Assembly (NCBI RefSeq): GCF_004337705.1
Contig: NZ_SKBU01000020.1
Coordinates: 48,896 to 112,895, forward strand
Reading direction: 5' to 3'
DNA length: 64,000 bases
Source: Rubrobacter taiwanensis
GTDB lineage: Bacteria; Actinomycetota; Rubrobacteria; Rubrobacterales; Rubrobacteraceae
Shown here: in pieces, positions 19,481 to 26,605 of the stretch
Position numbering within the stretch: position 1 is the stretch's first letter
Layout: the number at the start of each line of letters is the position of its first letter
Notes under the pieces: generated by a model
Database searches by the model: none
What the model was told of the DNA's origin: nothing
The model's input: only the letters and a program-made list of their open reading frames with translations
Position numbers and translations under genes: made by a program

Positions 19481-19990
19481 CTCCGCAACTCCTTTCTCTA
19501 TTACTACTATTTAAAACCATTTATCTATTGTCGTAGTAGTAGTAATAGTCCCTGTGGATATGTGGATAACCGCCTGAATCCCTTTTACCTAAGCCGAAAA
19601 ACCATCGTGCCGGTTGTGGATAAACCTGTGGATAAACGGCGTAAACTTGTGGATAACCTGTGGATAAATCGCCCACTTATCCACAGCCCGAAGTTATCCA
19701 CAAAATTATCCACAGAGTTATCCACAGATCAAGACCCTCTTATCCACAGAGTTATCCACAGGGGATAAGCATGAAAACACTAAATTACTTACGTAATAGG
19801 TGGGTTGTGGATAATTTTATCCACAATTGTGAGGAGTTATCCACAGATTTTGTGGATAACTCGCATCGACTGTGGATAAAAAACCGGTGGTTATCCACAG
19901 GCGACGCGTCGCCTGTGGATAGTGTGTGGATAATTTTCCGGGGAGCGGCCGCAACTTTGTAACTATATTCCTCCCCCTCAGGGAGAGGGG
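19481..19990. other. oriC, dnaA-dnaN intergenic part, 18 exact DnaA boxes
   Basis: Eighteen exact TTATCCACA 9-mers (either orientation) begin at 19561, 19615, 19627, 19648, 19659, 19677, 19694, 19706, 19718, 19740, 19752, 19806, 19817, 19837, 19851, 19871, 19891 and 19925. Two one-mismatch boxes start at 19553 and 19914. The left five all read TGTGGATAA and the next six all read TTATCCACA, so the cluster is roughly mirrored near 19670. Many starts are 11-12 bp apart, about one helical turn. The region carries no gene. It is the principal origin candidate, flanked by dnaA and dnaN transcribed in the same direction. Confidence 0.93.
19498..19548. repeat. Origin unwinding element: 12-bp inverted repeat and DnaA-trio-like triplets
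   Basis: A perfect 12-bp inverted repeat, CTATTACTACTA (19498-19509) and TAGTAGTAATAG (19537-19548), flanks an AT-rich stretch. The right arm reads as triplets TAG TAG TAG TAA TAG (19534-19548) and is followed by TCCC and the first DnaA box (19553). This order (AT-rich DNA, triplets, short GC spacer, DnaA box) is that of the DnaA-trio unwinding module known from B. subtilis and others. The left arm abuts the dnaN ribosome binding site. Confidence 0.75.
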
Positions 19991-20007
19991 TTGTGGAGGT
20001 TTTTTGG

Positions 20008-21372
20008 CTAGCGTTTGCTCTTGATCTGGTAGGTGAGTTCGTGGATCTGGTTAAAAACGTCGCGGTCGCTGTTGATAAGTTTGGCTATCTTACCGGTGGC
20101 ATGGATGACCGTGGTGTGGTCCCGGCCGCCGAAGGCCTTCCCGATCTTCGGGAGCGATTCGTCCGTCAGTTCCCGGCAGAGGTACATGGCGACCTGCCGC
20201 GGGTATGCCAGCGACCGGGATCTTCCGGAGCCCAAAAGGTCGGACTTGGAGATACCGAAGTACCGGCAGACCTCGTGCTGGATGAGCTCGACCGGGATCT
20301 CCCGGTAGTCCGAGTCGGGCAGAATGTCCTTCAGGACCTCCTCGGCCAGATGCACGGTCACCTCCCGGCCGTACAGAGCTGCGTAGGCCAGGATCCGGAC
20401 CAGCGTGCCCTCCAGCTCCCGGATGTTCGTGGAGACCTTAGAGGCGATGAAGGTCATCACCTCGTCGTCCACCTCCAGCTTATCCATCATTGCCTTCTTG
20501 CGCAGGATGGCGATGCGGGTCTCCAGATCCGGGGGCTGAATGTCGGTCACCAGCCCCCACTCGAAGCGGCTTACCAGCCGGTCCTGCAGGGTCTGGATGT
20601 GCTTGGGGTGCCGGTCGGAGGCTATGACGATCTGCTTGTTCTCCTCATACAGCGCGTTGAAGGTGTGGAAGAACTCCTCCTGGATACCCTCCTTCTTCTC
20701 CAGAAACTGGATGTCGTCTATGAGGAGGACGTCGTTCTCCCGGTACCGGCGCTGGAAACCGAGCGGCTTGTCGTCCCGGATGGAGTTTATGAAGTCGTTG
20801 GTGAACTGCTCGGCCGTGACGTACTTTACCTGCATGTTCACGTCCTGATCCTCGATGTACTGCCCGATGGCGTGCAGCAGGTGCGTCTTGCCGAGCCCCA
20901 CCCCGCCGTAGATGAAGAGCGGGTTGTATACCACACCCGGCGTCTCGGCCACGGCCAGCGCCGCCGCGTGTGCGAAGCGGTTCCCCGCCCCGATGACGAA
21001 GGTGTCGAAGGTGTACTTGGCCTTGAACGGCCGCGGCTTCCTGGCCTGCAGCACGGACTCGACACCCTCGTTGAACCCGCTCCGGCCGCCATTGCCTTCT
21101 CGCCCGCGCGGCCGGTCCGGGTTCTCCACGTTCACGATCAGGTTCGCATTCTCGTAGCCCGTCACGTCCGTCAGAGCTTCCTCGATGAGCTCCTTGAACT
21201 TGGTCTCTATGTAATCCCTGGCGAGGTCGTTGGGAACCTCGATCTCCAGCGTCCCCTCGTAGAGATCCACCGGCCGCGTTCCCTCAAACCATAGCCTGAG
21301 CGAGGGAGCGTTTATGTGCTCCGAAACGATATCTATTACCCTGCCCCAGACATCCTCTACGTTATTGCGCAT
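20008..21372 (-). CDS. dnaA: Chromosomal replication initiator DnaA
   Basis: Protein of 454 aa. Domain I is about residues 1-75, the linker about 80-115 is Gly/Arg-rich, and the AAA+ domain has Walker [10 protein letters not shown] (156-164), Walker [10 protein letters not shown] and sensor motifs. Domain IV ends with the DnaA signature [10 protein letters not shown]. It binds the boxes in the adjacent origin. The gene starts 3 bp after the stop of the ATPase-winged-helix gene and has only a weak ribosome binding site, so translation is probably coupled to that gene. Confidence 0.97.
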   Translation of the reverse strand: MRNNVEDVWGRVIDIVSEHINAPSLRLWFEGTRPVDLYEGTLEIEVPNDLARDYIETKFKELIEEALTDVTGYENANLIVNVENPDRPRGREGNGGRSGFNEGVESVLQARKPRPFKAKYTFDTFVIGAGNRFAHAAALAVAETPGVVYNPLFIYGGVGLGKTHLLHAIGQYIEDQDVNMQVKYVTAEQFTNDFINSIRDDKPLGFQRRYRENDVLLIDDIQFLEKKEGIQEEFFHTFNALYEENKQIVIASDRHPKHIQTLQDRLVSRFEWGLVTDIQPPDLETRIAILRKKAMMDKLEVDDEVMTFIASKVSTNIRELEGTLVRILAYAALYGREVTVHLAEEVLKDILPDSDYREIPVELIQHEVCRYFGISKSDLLGSGRSRSLAYPRQVAMYLCRELTDESLPKIGKAFGGRDHTTVIHATGKIAKLINSDRDVFNQIHELTYQIKSKR

Positions 21373-21375
21373 GCC

Positions 21376-22164
21376 CTACTGGACCCAGCTCTTGACTATG
21401 GCGCGGACGAGATCCCTCCCCAGCGGGGTTACCACCCGCTTCCCCGACTCGTCGCTCTCCACGAGCCCATTTCCCTCTAGTACCGAGAGATCGCGGTACG
21501 CAGTGCTGACGCTTATCTCCAGCCGGTCCGCCACCGTGGACGGACCCACCTCACCGTACTCCATTACCGTCAGCAATACTTTCTGCTGCCGCTCGGAGAT
21601 GTTTATCCTGGGTACCGCATCCGGATACTTCCGCGGCGCAGATGCCTCACCGACCCCCTCCGAACGCTCCGGCGCTCTGCAGGAGATCGTGACCACCGTG
21701 CCACCGCCGATGTTGTCCTCTATCTCTACCCGGCCCCCTACCCTCTCAGCCGCCGCCCGAGCTATCCCCAGCCCGGCCCCCACACCTCGTATCTCGCTAC
21801 TGATCTCCGGCGAAGCCCCAGTGAAACCGAACTCGAATGCCCGGTCCTTCTCCTCTATGCCCGGCCCCTTGTCCGAAACCCTTAACGTGCTGCCCTCATC
21901 TAGCAGCGAAATGACCACACCCCGGTAGCCGGCGTGTATGAGATTGTCCAAAACCTCCCGTACGGCCTCCTCGGGTAGCCTCCCCCCCAGCTTCCGCACG
22001 CGGTCGAAGATGATCGCACAGAGCTTGCTGGTGGCAGACTGCGGCCGGGAGGCAGAGACCTCTAGAATCTCCAGCTCGCGCTCGCCGGAGTACACGGCGA
22101 TGCGAACGCTGATCTCAGCGCCGCCCGGAGCCGGTTCGAACCTGTTGGAGCGAGCTACCCCCAC
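21376..22164 (-). CDS. GHKL-type ATPase plus winged-helix protein, cotranscribed with dnaA
   Basis: Protein of about 262 aa. Residues roughly 45-165 resemble a histidine-kinase-like/SpoIIAB-like ATPase: an N box (EEAVREVLDNLIHAGY), a G1 box (VSDKGPGI) and a G2 box (GVGAGLGIARAAAERVGG). Residues about 190-255 are a winged helix (NISERQQKVLLTVMEYGEVGPSTVADRLEISVSTAYRDLSVLEGNGLV). No kinase phospho-acceptor domain and no sensor are seen. The start is taken as GTG at 22164 because a TATAAT -10 ends 7 bp upstream; the longer frame runs through DnaA boxes. It sits directly before dnaA. Its target is unknown. Confidence 0.75.
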   Translation of the reverse strand: MGVARSNRFEPAPGGAEISVRIAVYSGERELEILEVSASRPQSATSKLCAIIFDRVRKLGGRLPEEAVREVLDNLIHAGYRGVVISLLDEGSTLRVSDKGPGIEEKDRAFEFGFTGASPEISSEIRGVGAGLGIARAAAERVGGRVEIEDNIGGGTVVTISCRAPERSEGVGEASAPRKYPDAVPRINISERQQKVLLTVMEYGEVGPSTVADRLEISVSTAYRDLSVLEGNGLVESDESGKRVVTPLGRDLVRAIVKSWVQ

Positions 22165-22171
22165 GGGGAAA

Positions 22172-22288
22172 ATTATACTTATCCACAACCACCGTGCCAG
22201 ACTGTTGAAAATCGAAAACCTGATTTGCAGGATATTCCTGAGGTTATCCACAACTTTATCCACAGCCTGTGGATAAAGTTGTGGATCT
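22172..22288. promoter_or_regulatory. Second DnaA-box cluster with TATAAT promoter (oriC part 2)
   Basis: Exact DnaA boxes start at 22179, 22244, 22256 and 22268, with a variant at 22280. The box at 22179-22187 sits just upstream of a minus-strand TATAAT (22177-22172), inside the promoter of the ATPase-dnaA unit, so DnaA binding would block it. The boxes at 22244-22288 are part of a palindrome with perfect 18-bp arms (22247-22264 and 22268-22285) and a 3-bp centre. The remaining bases up to rpmH (22289-22493) contain only the rpmH promoter. Confidence 0.75.
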
Positions 22289-22413
22289 GTCCCCCGCCGG
22301 CCCGGACTTTCTGCGGAACCCGTCATGCCGGCGACCACCGAATTAATGCCCGTTTGCTGGTGTTTTCTCCGGAATGTTTCCCCGTTTCCAGGGGGTGCGG
22401 ACCGGGCGTCGGG

Positions 22414-22443
22414 TTGGATGGCCGTGGACGGTTCGGATATACT
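22414..22443 (+). promoter_or_regulatory. Promoter of rpmH-rnpA-yidD
   Basis: TTGGAT at 22414-22419 and TATACT at 22438-22443 are 18 bp apart. The rpmH ATG is 50 bp downstream. It points away from the DnaA-box cluster, so ribosomal and replication genes are fired divergently from this origin half. Confidence 0.5.
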
Positions 22444-22493
22444 CATCCGCTGGCGTATTCAGCGAGTTTTCCGGATCTGACAGGAGCACGGAT

Positions 22494-22628
22494 ATGAAGC
22501 GCACCTACCAGCCTAACCGACGCAAGCGGCACAAGACGCACGGTTTCCGACGCCGCCGCCGCACGACGGCCGGGAGGAAGATCCTCGCGGCCCGCCGGCG
22601 CAAGGGTCGCAAGCGGCTGGCCGTCTAA
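22494..22628 (+). CDS. rpmH: 50S ribosomal protein L34
   Basis: Protein of 44 aa, extremely basic, beginning [18 protein letters not shown] and containing the [20 protein letters not shown] tail that defines L34. It is a structural protein of the large ribosomal subunit. It lies at the usual place next to the origin, 7 bp before rnpA. Confidence 0.97.
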   Translation: MKRTYQPNRRKRHKTHGFRRRRRTTAGRKILAARRRKGRKRLAV

Positions 22629-22635
22629 TCCCCGG

Positions 22636-22989
22636 TTGGCGAGGCGCAGGGTCACCCGGCTGAGCAGCTCGCTCGAGTTCGACCGGGTCTACAGGCGGGG
22701 CAGGGCGTACCGGGGCGAACTCTTCTCGATCCACGCCTTCCCCAACCGGGCCGGGACGCCCCGACTCGGCATCTCGGTCTCCAAGCGGGTGGGGAACGCC
22801 GTGACCCGGAACGCGGTCCGTCGGCGGCTGCGCGAGATCTTCTACTCCTCGCTGCCGGAGATACCGGAGGATCTGGATCTCGTGATCTCGGCCCGGCCCG
22901 CCGCAGCTAAAGCGGATTTTGCCGGCCTCAAACGGGAGTTCGAACGCTTTTTGGATAGAATTAGGGAGCACCAGAGCTCGAGAGATTAA
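22636..22989 (+). CDS. rnpA: RNase P protein subunit
   Basis: Protein of 117 aa with the RNase P protein signature (GISVSKRVGNAVTRNAVRRRLREIF region) and the N-terminal FDRVYRRGRAYRG strand. It assists the RNA encoded by rnpB (here at 9640-10057) in cleaving pre-tRNA 5' leaders. The start is TTG, 7 bp after rpmH. Confidence 0.95.
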   Translation: MARRRVTRLSSSLEFDRVYRRGRAYRGELFSIHAFPNRAGTPRLGISVSKRVGNAVTRNAVRRRLREIFYSSLPEIPEDLDLVISARPAAAKADFAGLKREFERFLDRIREHQSSRD

Positions 22990-22992
22990 AAG

Positions 22993-23217
22993 GTGGCGGT
23001 TCCGTTGGTCGGTAGAGGTATGGTCGCGGTTGTCAGGTTCTACCAGCGGTTCGTCTCCCCCGCCTTTCCCCCATCCTGCCGGTACTACCCGAGCTGCTCC
23101 GAATATACCATACAGGCCATCGAACGGTACGGACCCCTGCGGGGAGGCCTGATGGGCGCCTGGCGCATCCTGCGCTGTAACCCTTTCTCCAAAGGAGGTG
23201 TCGACCCCGTGCGGTGA
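22993..23217 (+). CDS. yidD: Membrane protein insertion efficiency factor YidD
   Basis: Protein of 74 aa with an N-terminal amphipathic helix and the family motif: [10 protein letters not shown] followed by [21 protein letters not shown] and an [13 protein letters not shown] tail. YidD assists YidC-dependent insertion at the inner face of the membrane. GTG start, 3 bp after rnpA. The usual next gene, yidC, is not present: 60 bp later comes jag. Confidence 0.92.
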   Translation: MAVPLVGRGMVAVVRFYQRFVSPAFPPSCRYYPSCSEYTIQAIERYGPLRGGLMGAWRILRCNPFSKGGVDPVR

Positions 23218-23277
23218 AGGGCGCTCACCCGACGAACCACACGGCACCAGAGGGAAGAGTGAAGAGGAGATGAGAGG

Positions 23278-24000
23278 ATGAACACGGAGAAGATCGAATT
23301 CCACGCCGGAACCGTCGATGAAGCACTGGATAAGGCTTCCGCCAGACTCGGTATCCCCCGGGAGCAGCTCTCATACGAAGTCCTGGACCCAGGAAGCGCC
23401 GGCTTTCTGGGCCTCGGTACCCGGGACGCCCGAATCCTCGTTGAGAACGACGCCAGAACCCCGGATAGCCGGGCGATCGTGGAGGAGGTCTTCGCGGAAA
23501 GCGGTGGCGAAACCACCGAAGAGGAAGCCCGCCCTTCCGGAGAAGCCTCCCCCGAAATCCTAAAGACCACGAGGGAACAACTCACCAGAATCGTCGAGAA
23601 TATGGGACTCACTTCCTGCGAGGTCGAAGTGTACGACGCGGGAGAGATCATCGCCGCAGACGTCAGATGCGAGGAATCCGGACTCTTTATCGGACATAAG
23701 GGCGAAACGATCGATGCCGTACAGTACCTGCTGAATGTGGCCGTCTACCGCAGACATGAATATGAGAAGAAGATCGTGGTGGACTGCGAAGGATACCGCC
23801 AGCGCCGCATAGAAGCCGTCCAGAGCATAGCACACCGTACTGCCCGCCGATCCATCAAAGAACGCCGCCCCCTGAAACTGCCCCCAATGAACGCCGCCGA
23901 ACGCCGGGCCGTGCACCTCTATCTGAAAGATAATCCCAAAGTCACCACCGTAAGCGAAGGCCGGGACGAGAACCGCCGGGTGGTGGTCAAGCCGCTGTGA
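23278..24000 (+). CDS. jag: RNA-binding protein Jag/KhpB
   Basis: Protein of 240 aa with the three-part layout of Jag/KhpB: N-terminal Jag_N domain (residues 1-55, LGIPREQLSYEVLDPGSAGFLGLG), an acidic linker, a KH domain with the GxxG loop in GLFIGHKGETIDAVQYL, and a C-terminal R3H domain (MNAAERRAVHLYL). Homologues affect cell-wall growth and sporulation through RNA binding. It normally follows yidC; here it follows yidD directly. Confidence 0.93.
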   Translation: MNTEKIEFHAGTVDEALDKASARLGIPREQLSYEVLDPGSAGFLGLGTRDARILVENDARTPDSRAIVEEVFAESGGETTEEEARPSGEASPEILKTTREQLTRIVENMGLTSCEVEVYDAGEIIAADVRCEESGLFIGHKGETIDAVQYLLNVAVYRRHEYEKKIVVDCEGYRQRRIEAVQSIAHRTARRSIKERRPLKLPPMNAAERRAVHLYLKDNPKVTTVSEGRDENRRVVVKPL

Positions 24001-24005
24001 ATAGC

Positions 24006-24019
24006 GTTTCACGTGAAAC
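24006..24019. promoter_or_regulatory. parS site 1 (ParB-binding)
   Basis: GTTTCACGTGAAAC, a perfect 14-bp palindrome. With its neighbours it matches 15 of 16 bases of the known parS consensus. It lies 6 bp downstream of the jag stop, about 4.5 kb from the dnaA-dnaN origin and 0.9-1.6 kb from parA/parB. It nucleates ParB for chromosome segregation. Confidence 0.93.
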
Positions 24020-24108
24020 ACCGCCCGGACGGAATGCCGAATCACCACACCGAACGGCCTTGACGACAGATTATTGTAGACGCAAACTTCTGTCGCACAA
24101 CGGAGTTC

Positions 24109-24122
24109 GTTTCACGTGAAAC
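24109..24122. promoter_or_regulatory. parS site 2, overlapping the rsmG start codon
   Basis: A second copy of GTTTCACGTGAAAC, 103 bp from the first. The GTG start codon of rsmG (24116-24118) is inside the palindrome, so ParB bound here sits on the first codons of rsmG. A possible promoter for rsmG-parA-parB (TTGACG at 24060) lies between the two sites. Confidence 0.93.
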
Positions 24123-24862
24123 GCGAGGTGTGGGAGGAGCTTCGGGAGGCGGCGCGGTGTTTCGGTTTTGATCTGGATCGCCGCCGGCTGGGTCTCTTCG
24201 AGCGTTACGCCGATCTTTTGCTCGGTTACCGGGAGGCGAACGTTGTGGGGGTTCGGGATCTGCGGACGCTGGTGCGGAAGCATTTCGTGGATTCGCTAAG
24301 TTGTCTGTTGGTTGAGGGGGTACGTAGGGCTGGGTTGATTGCGGATGTGGGGAGCGGAGGGGGTCTTCCGGGCGTTCCGGTAAAGATAGTCCGGTCCGGT
24401 GCCGGGGTGGTTCTGATAGAGGCGACGTCCAGGAAGTGTGTCTTTCTCCGGCGGGTAGTCGAGGAGTTGGGGCTGGAGGGGGTGGAGGTGGAGAACGGGC
24501 GGGCTGAGGAGCTTGCGAGGAGGGATGATCTCCGGGGTTTATTCGATGCGGTGTTGGTCAGGGCCGTTGCGGAGCTTCCGGTGGTTGCGGAGTACTCCGT
24601 TCCGTTCTTACGGGAAGGTGGAGTTCTCGTTGCGATGAAAGGCAGAATCTCCGGGGAGGAGCTTACGGCCGGGGCGCTGGCGGCCACGGAGCTCGGGGCC
24701 GGTCTAGAGGAGGTGCGTGAAGTACCCGAGGTGCCCGGCGTCTTCGAAGGTATGGAGCGGCGGCTGGTGGTGATTCGCAAGATGGGCGTTACGCCGGCGC
24801 GGTATCCGCGGCGGGCGGGGGTGCCCCGGAAGCGGCCTCTCGGGGTTACGGGGGGTAGCTAG
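24116..24862 (+). CDS. rsmG: 16S rRNA (guanine-N7)-methyltransferase RsmG/GidB
   Basis: Protein of 248 aa. It methylates G527 of 16S rRNA with S-adenosylmethionine. Visible are the N-terminal VRKHFVDSL segment, the SAM-binding loop IADVGSGGGLPGVP and the RAVAELPVVAEYSVPFL motif IV region. The C-terminal 30 residues are a basic extension not usual for the family. GTG start inside parS 2 with CGGAG about 10 bp upstream. It precedes parA, the common order at actinobacterial and Gram-positive origins. Confidence 0.95.
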   Translation: MKREVWEELREAARCFGFDLDRRRLGLFERYADLLLGYREANVVGVRDLRTLVRKHFVDSLSCLLVEGVRRAGLIADVGSGGGLPGVPVKIVRSGAGVVLIEATSRKCVFLRRVVEELGLEGVEVENGRAEELARRDDLRGLFDAVLVRAVAELPVVAEYSVPFLREGGVLVAMKGRISGEELTAGALAATELGAGLEEVREVPEVPGVFEGMERRLVVIRKMGVTPARYPRRAGVPRKRPLGVTGGS

Positions 24863-24883
24863 CTCAGGCTCCGGCGTGTTAAC

Positions 24884-25660
24884 ATGCTTCCGGTGGCCAG
24901 GGTAGCGGCAATAGTGAATCAGAAAGGCGGGGTGGGGAAGAGCACGACCGCCATAAACCTCGGGGCTTACCTGGCGCAGCGCGGCGAGCGCGTACTCCTG
25001 ATAGACATGGACCCTCAGGCCAACGCTACCAGCGGGCTTGGCATTGGCTCCAACGGAGAGCTCGCCGGATGCATGTACGACGTTCTGCTCGACGGGAGGC
25101 CTCTGGAGGAGATAATAGTGTCCACGGCGGTGGAGCGCCTCCACATTGCGCCGGCCAGCATCCAGCTCGTGGGGGCTGAGGTAGAGCTCGTCTCCAGTCT
25201 GGCGCGGGAGCTGAAGTTACGGCGGGCGCTCGAGAAGCTACCGGAGGGCAGGTACGAGCGGATCCTCGTGGACTGTCCGCCGTCTCTGGATCTCCTCACC
25301 CTCAATGCGCTGGCCGCTGCGGACGAGGTATTGATCCCGGTCCAGTGCGAGTACTATGCGCTGGAGGGGCTCACGCAGCTCATGCGCAGCATCCGGATGG
25401 TACGGGAGGAGCTCAACCCCGGGCTGGAGATAGGGGGTGTGTTGCTCACCATGTTCGATGCGAGGACCAACCTCTCCCGTCAGGTAGCCGAGGAGGTACG
25501 TTCCTTCTTCGGCGGGCGGGTCTTCAAGACCGTGATCCCGCGCAGTGTCCGGCTCAGTGAGGCGCCCAGCCACGGGATGCCCGTCTCGCTCTATGCGCCG
25601 TCCAGCAGTGGGGCGGAAGCGTACGCCGCGGTAGCGGGGGAGGTGCTAGGGGGTGACTAG
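24884..25660 (+). CDS. parA: Chromosome-partitioning ATPase ParA/Soj
   Basis: Protein of 258 aa. It is a deviant-Walker P-loop ATPase (KGGVGKST at residues 14-21; LLIDMDPQANATSGLG; LVDCPPSLDLLTLNAL). It moves parS-ParB complexes by ATP-driven binding to DNA. It lacks the N-terminal HTH of plasmid type Ia ParAs, as expected for chromosomal Soj. It overlaps parB by 8 bp. Confidence 0.95.
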   Translation: MLPVARVAAIVNQKGGVGKSTTAINLGAYLAQRGERVLLIDMDPQANATSGLGIGSNGELAGCMYDVLLDGRPLEEIIVSTAVERLHIAPASIQLVGAEVELVSSLARELKLRRALEKLPEGRYERILVDCPPSLDLLTLNALAAADEVLIPVQCEYYALEGLTQLMRSIRMVREELNPGLEIGGVLLTMFDARTNLSRQVAEEVRSFFGGRVFKTVIPRSVRLSEAPSHGMPVSLYAPSSSGAEAYAAVAGEVLGGD

Positions 25661-26540
25661 GCGCGGGCTGGGGCGCGGGCTCTCCGCCCTCATAGCCACG
25701 GGTGAGAGTGTGGGCGGTCTGCGGTTCGATGAGATCCCCATCTCCGCCATCCGGCCCAACGCCAACCAGCCCCGCCGCAACTTCTCCGAGGCGGCGATCC
25801 GGGAGTTGTCCGACTCCATCCGGGAGGTGGGGATCCTGCAGCCGCTCGTGGTACGTCCGGTGCTCAACGGTTTCGAGCTCATCGCCGGCGAGCGGAGGCT
25901 CCGGGCCGCCCGGATGGCGGGTTTGGACCGGGTGCCCGTGCTCATACGTCAGGCGGCTGAGGGAGAATCCATGGAGCTCGCGCTCGTCGAGAACCTGCAG
26001 CGCGAGGATCTCAACCCCCTGGAGACCGCCACCGCGTACCAAGCCCTCATGGACGGGTTCGGGCTCAGCAAGGAGCAGCTCGCCGCGCGGGTGGGCAAGA
26101 GCCGGGCTGCGGTCACCAACACGCTGCGTCTGGTACATCTGCCAGACGAGGTCAAGACGATGCTGCTGGAGGGTCAGATCTCGGAAGGTCACGCCCGGGC
26201 GCTGCTGGCGCTCAAAAACGGAGCCCAGATACTGCGCCTCGCAGAGCGGGTGCGGGAGGAGAAGCTCTCCGTCCGGAAGACCGAGGAGCTAGTGCGCAGC
26301 TACCAGGCCGGCCGGAGAGAAGCGGGGCGAAGCTCTCCGGTGCAGGAAGACCCGCGCGAAGCCGAAGAGCTCGACAGATCCGCCCGGGCATTACAGCGGA
26401 CCATCCGGATGCCGGTCAGGATAAAAACGCTCCGCCGGGGCGGAAAACTGGAGATCCGCTTCAAAGACCGGGCAGAGCTGGAGGCCCTGGTGGCCCGGCT
26501 CTCCGGAGGGACGGAGAGCGAAGGTAACAAAAATATCTAA
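25653..26540 (+). CDS. parB: Chromosome-partitioning protein ParB/Spo0J
   Basis: Protein of 295 aa. The N-terminal ParB/Srx domain has the CTP-binding GERRLRAAR motif and PNANQPRRNF start; it is followed by the helix-turn-helix that reads parS (LSKEQLAARVGKSRAAVTNTLRLV) and a C-terminal dimerisation segment. The GTG start overlaps the parA stop. Its targets are the two palindromes at 24006 and 24109. Confidence 0.95.
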   Translation: MTRRGLGRGLSALIATGESVGGLRFDEIPISAIRPNANQPRRNFSEAAIRELSDSIREVGILQPLVVRPVLNGFELIAGERRLRAARMAGLDRVPVLIRQAAEGESMELALVENLQREDLNPLETATAYQALMDGFGLSKEQLAARVGKSRAAVTNTLRLVHLPDEVKTMLLEGQISEGHARALLALKNGAQILRLAERVREEKLSVRKTEELVRSYQAGRREAGRSSPVQEDPREAEELDRSARALQRTIRMPVRIKTLRRGGKLEIRFKDRAELEALVARLSGGTESEGNKNI

Positions 26541-26605
26541 AGCTTTCGCGAGGGTTCCGGCGGGTTTAGTATCTCCTTCGAGAGGTTGCGCGTGGAGGGG
26601 AAGGT

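Noticed and set aside
19553..19933. CRISPR-like repeats in the dnaN-dnaA gap
   Set aside because: The repeated unit is the 9-bp DnaA box in both orientations with irregular spacing; there are no 25-40-bp repeats or unique spacers.
19974..20005. Hairpin CCCCTC-AGGGA-GAGGGG with a T-run as a dnaA terminator
   Set aside because: The T-run is on the plus strand while dnaA is read on the minus strand, and no plus-strand gene precedes it. It may be just a GC-rich stem.
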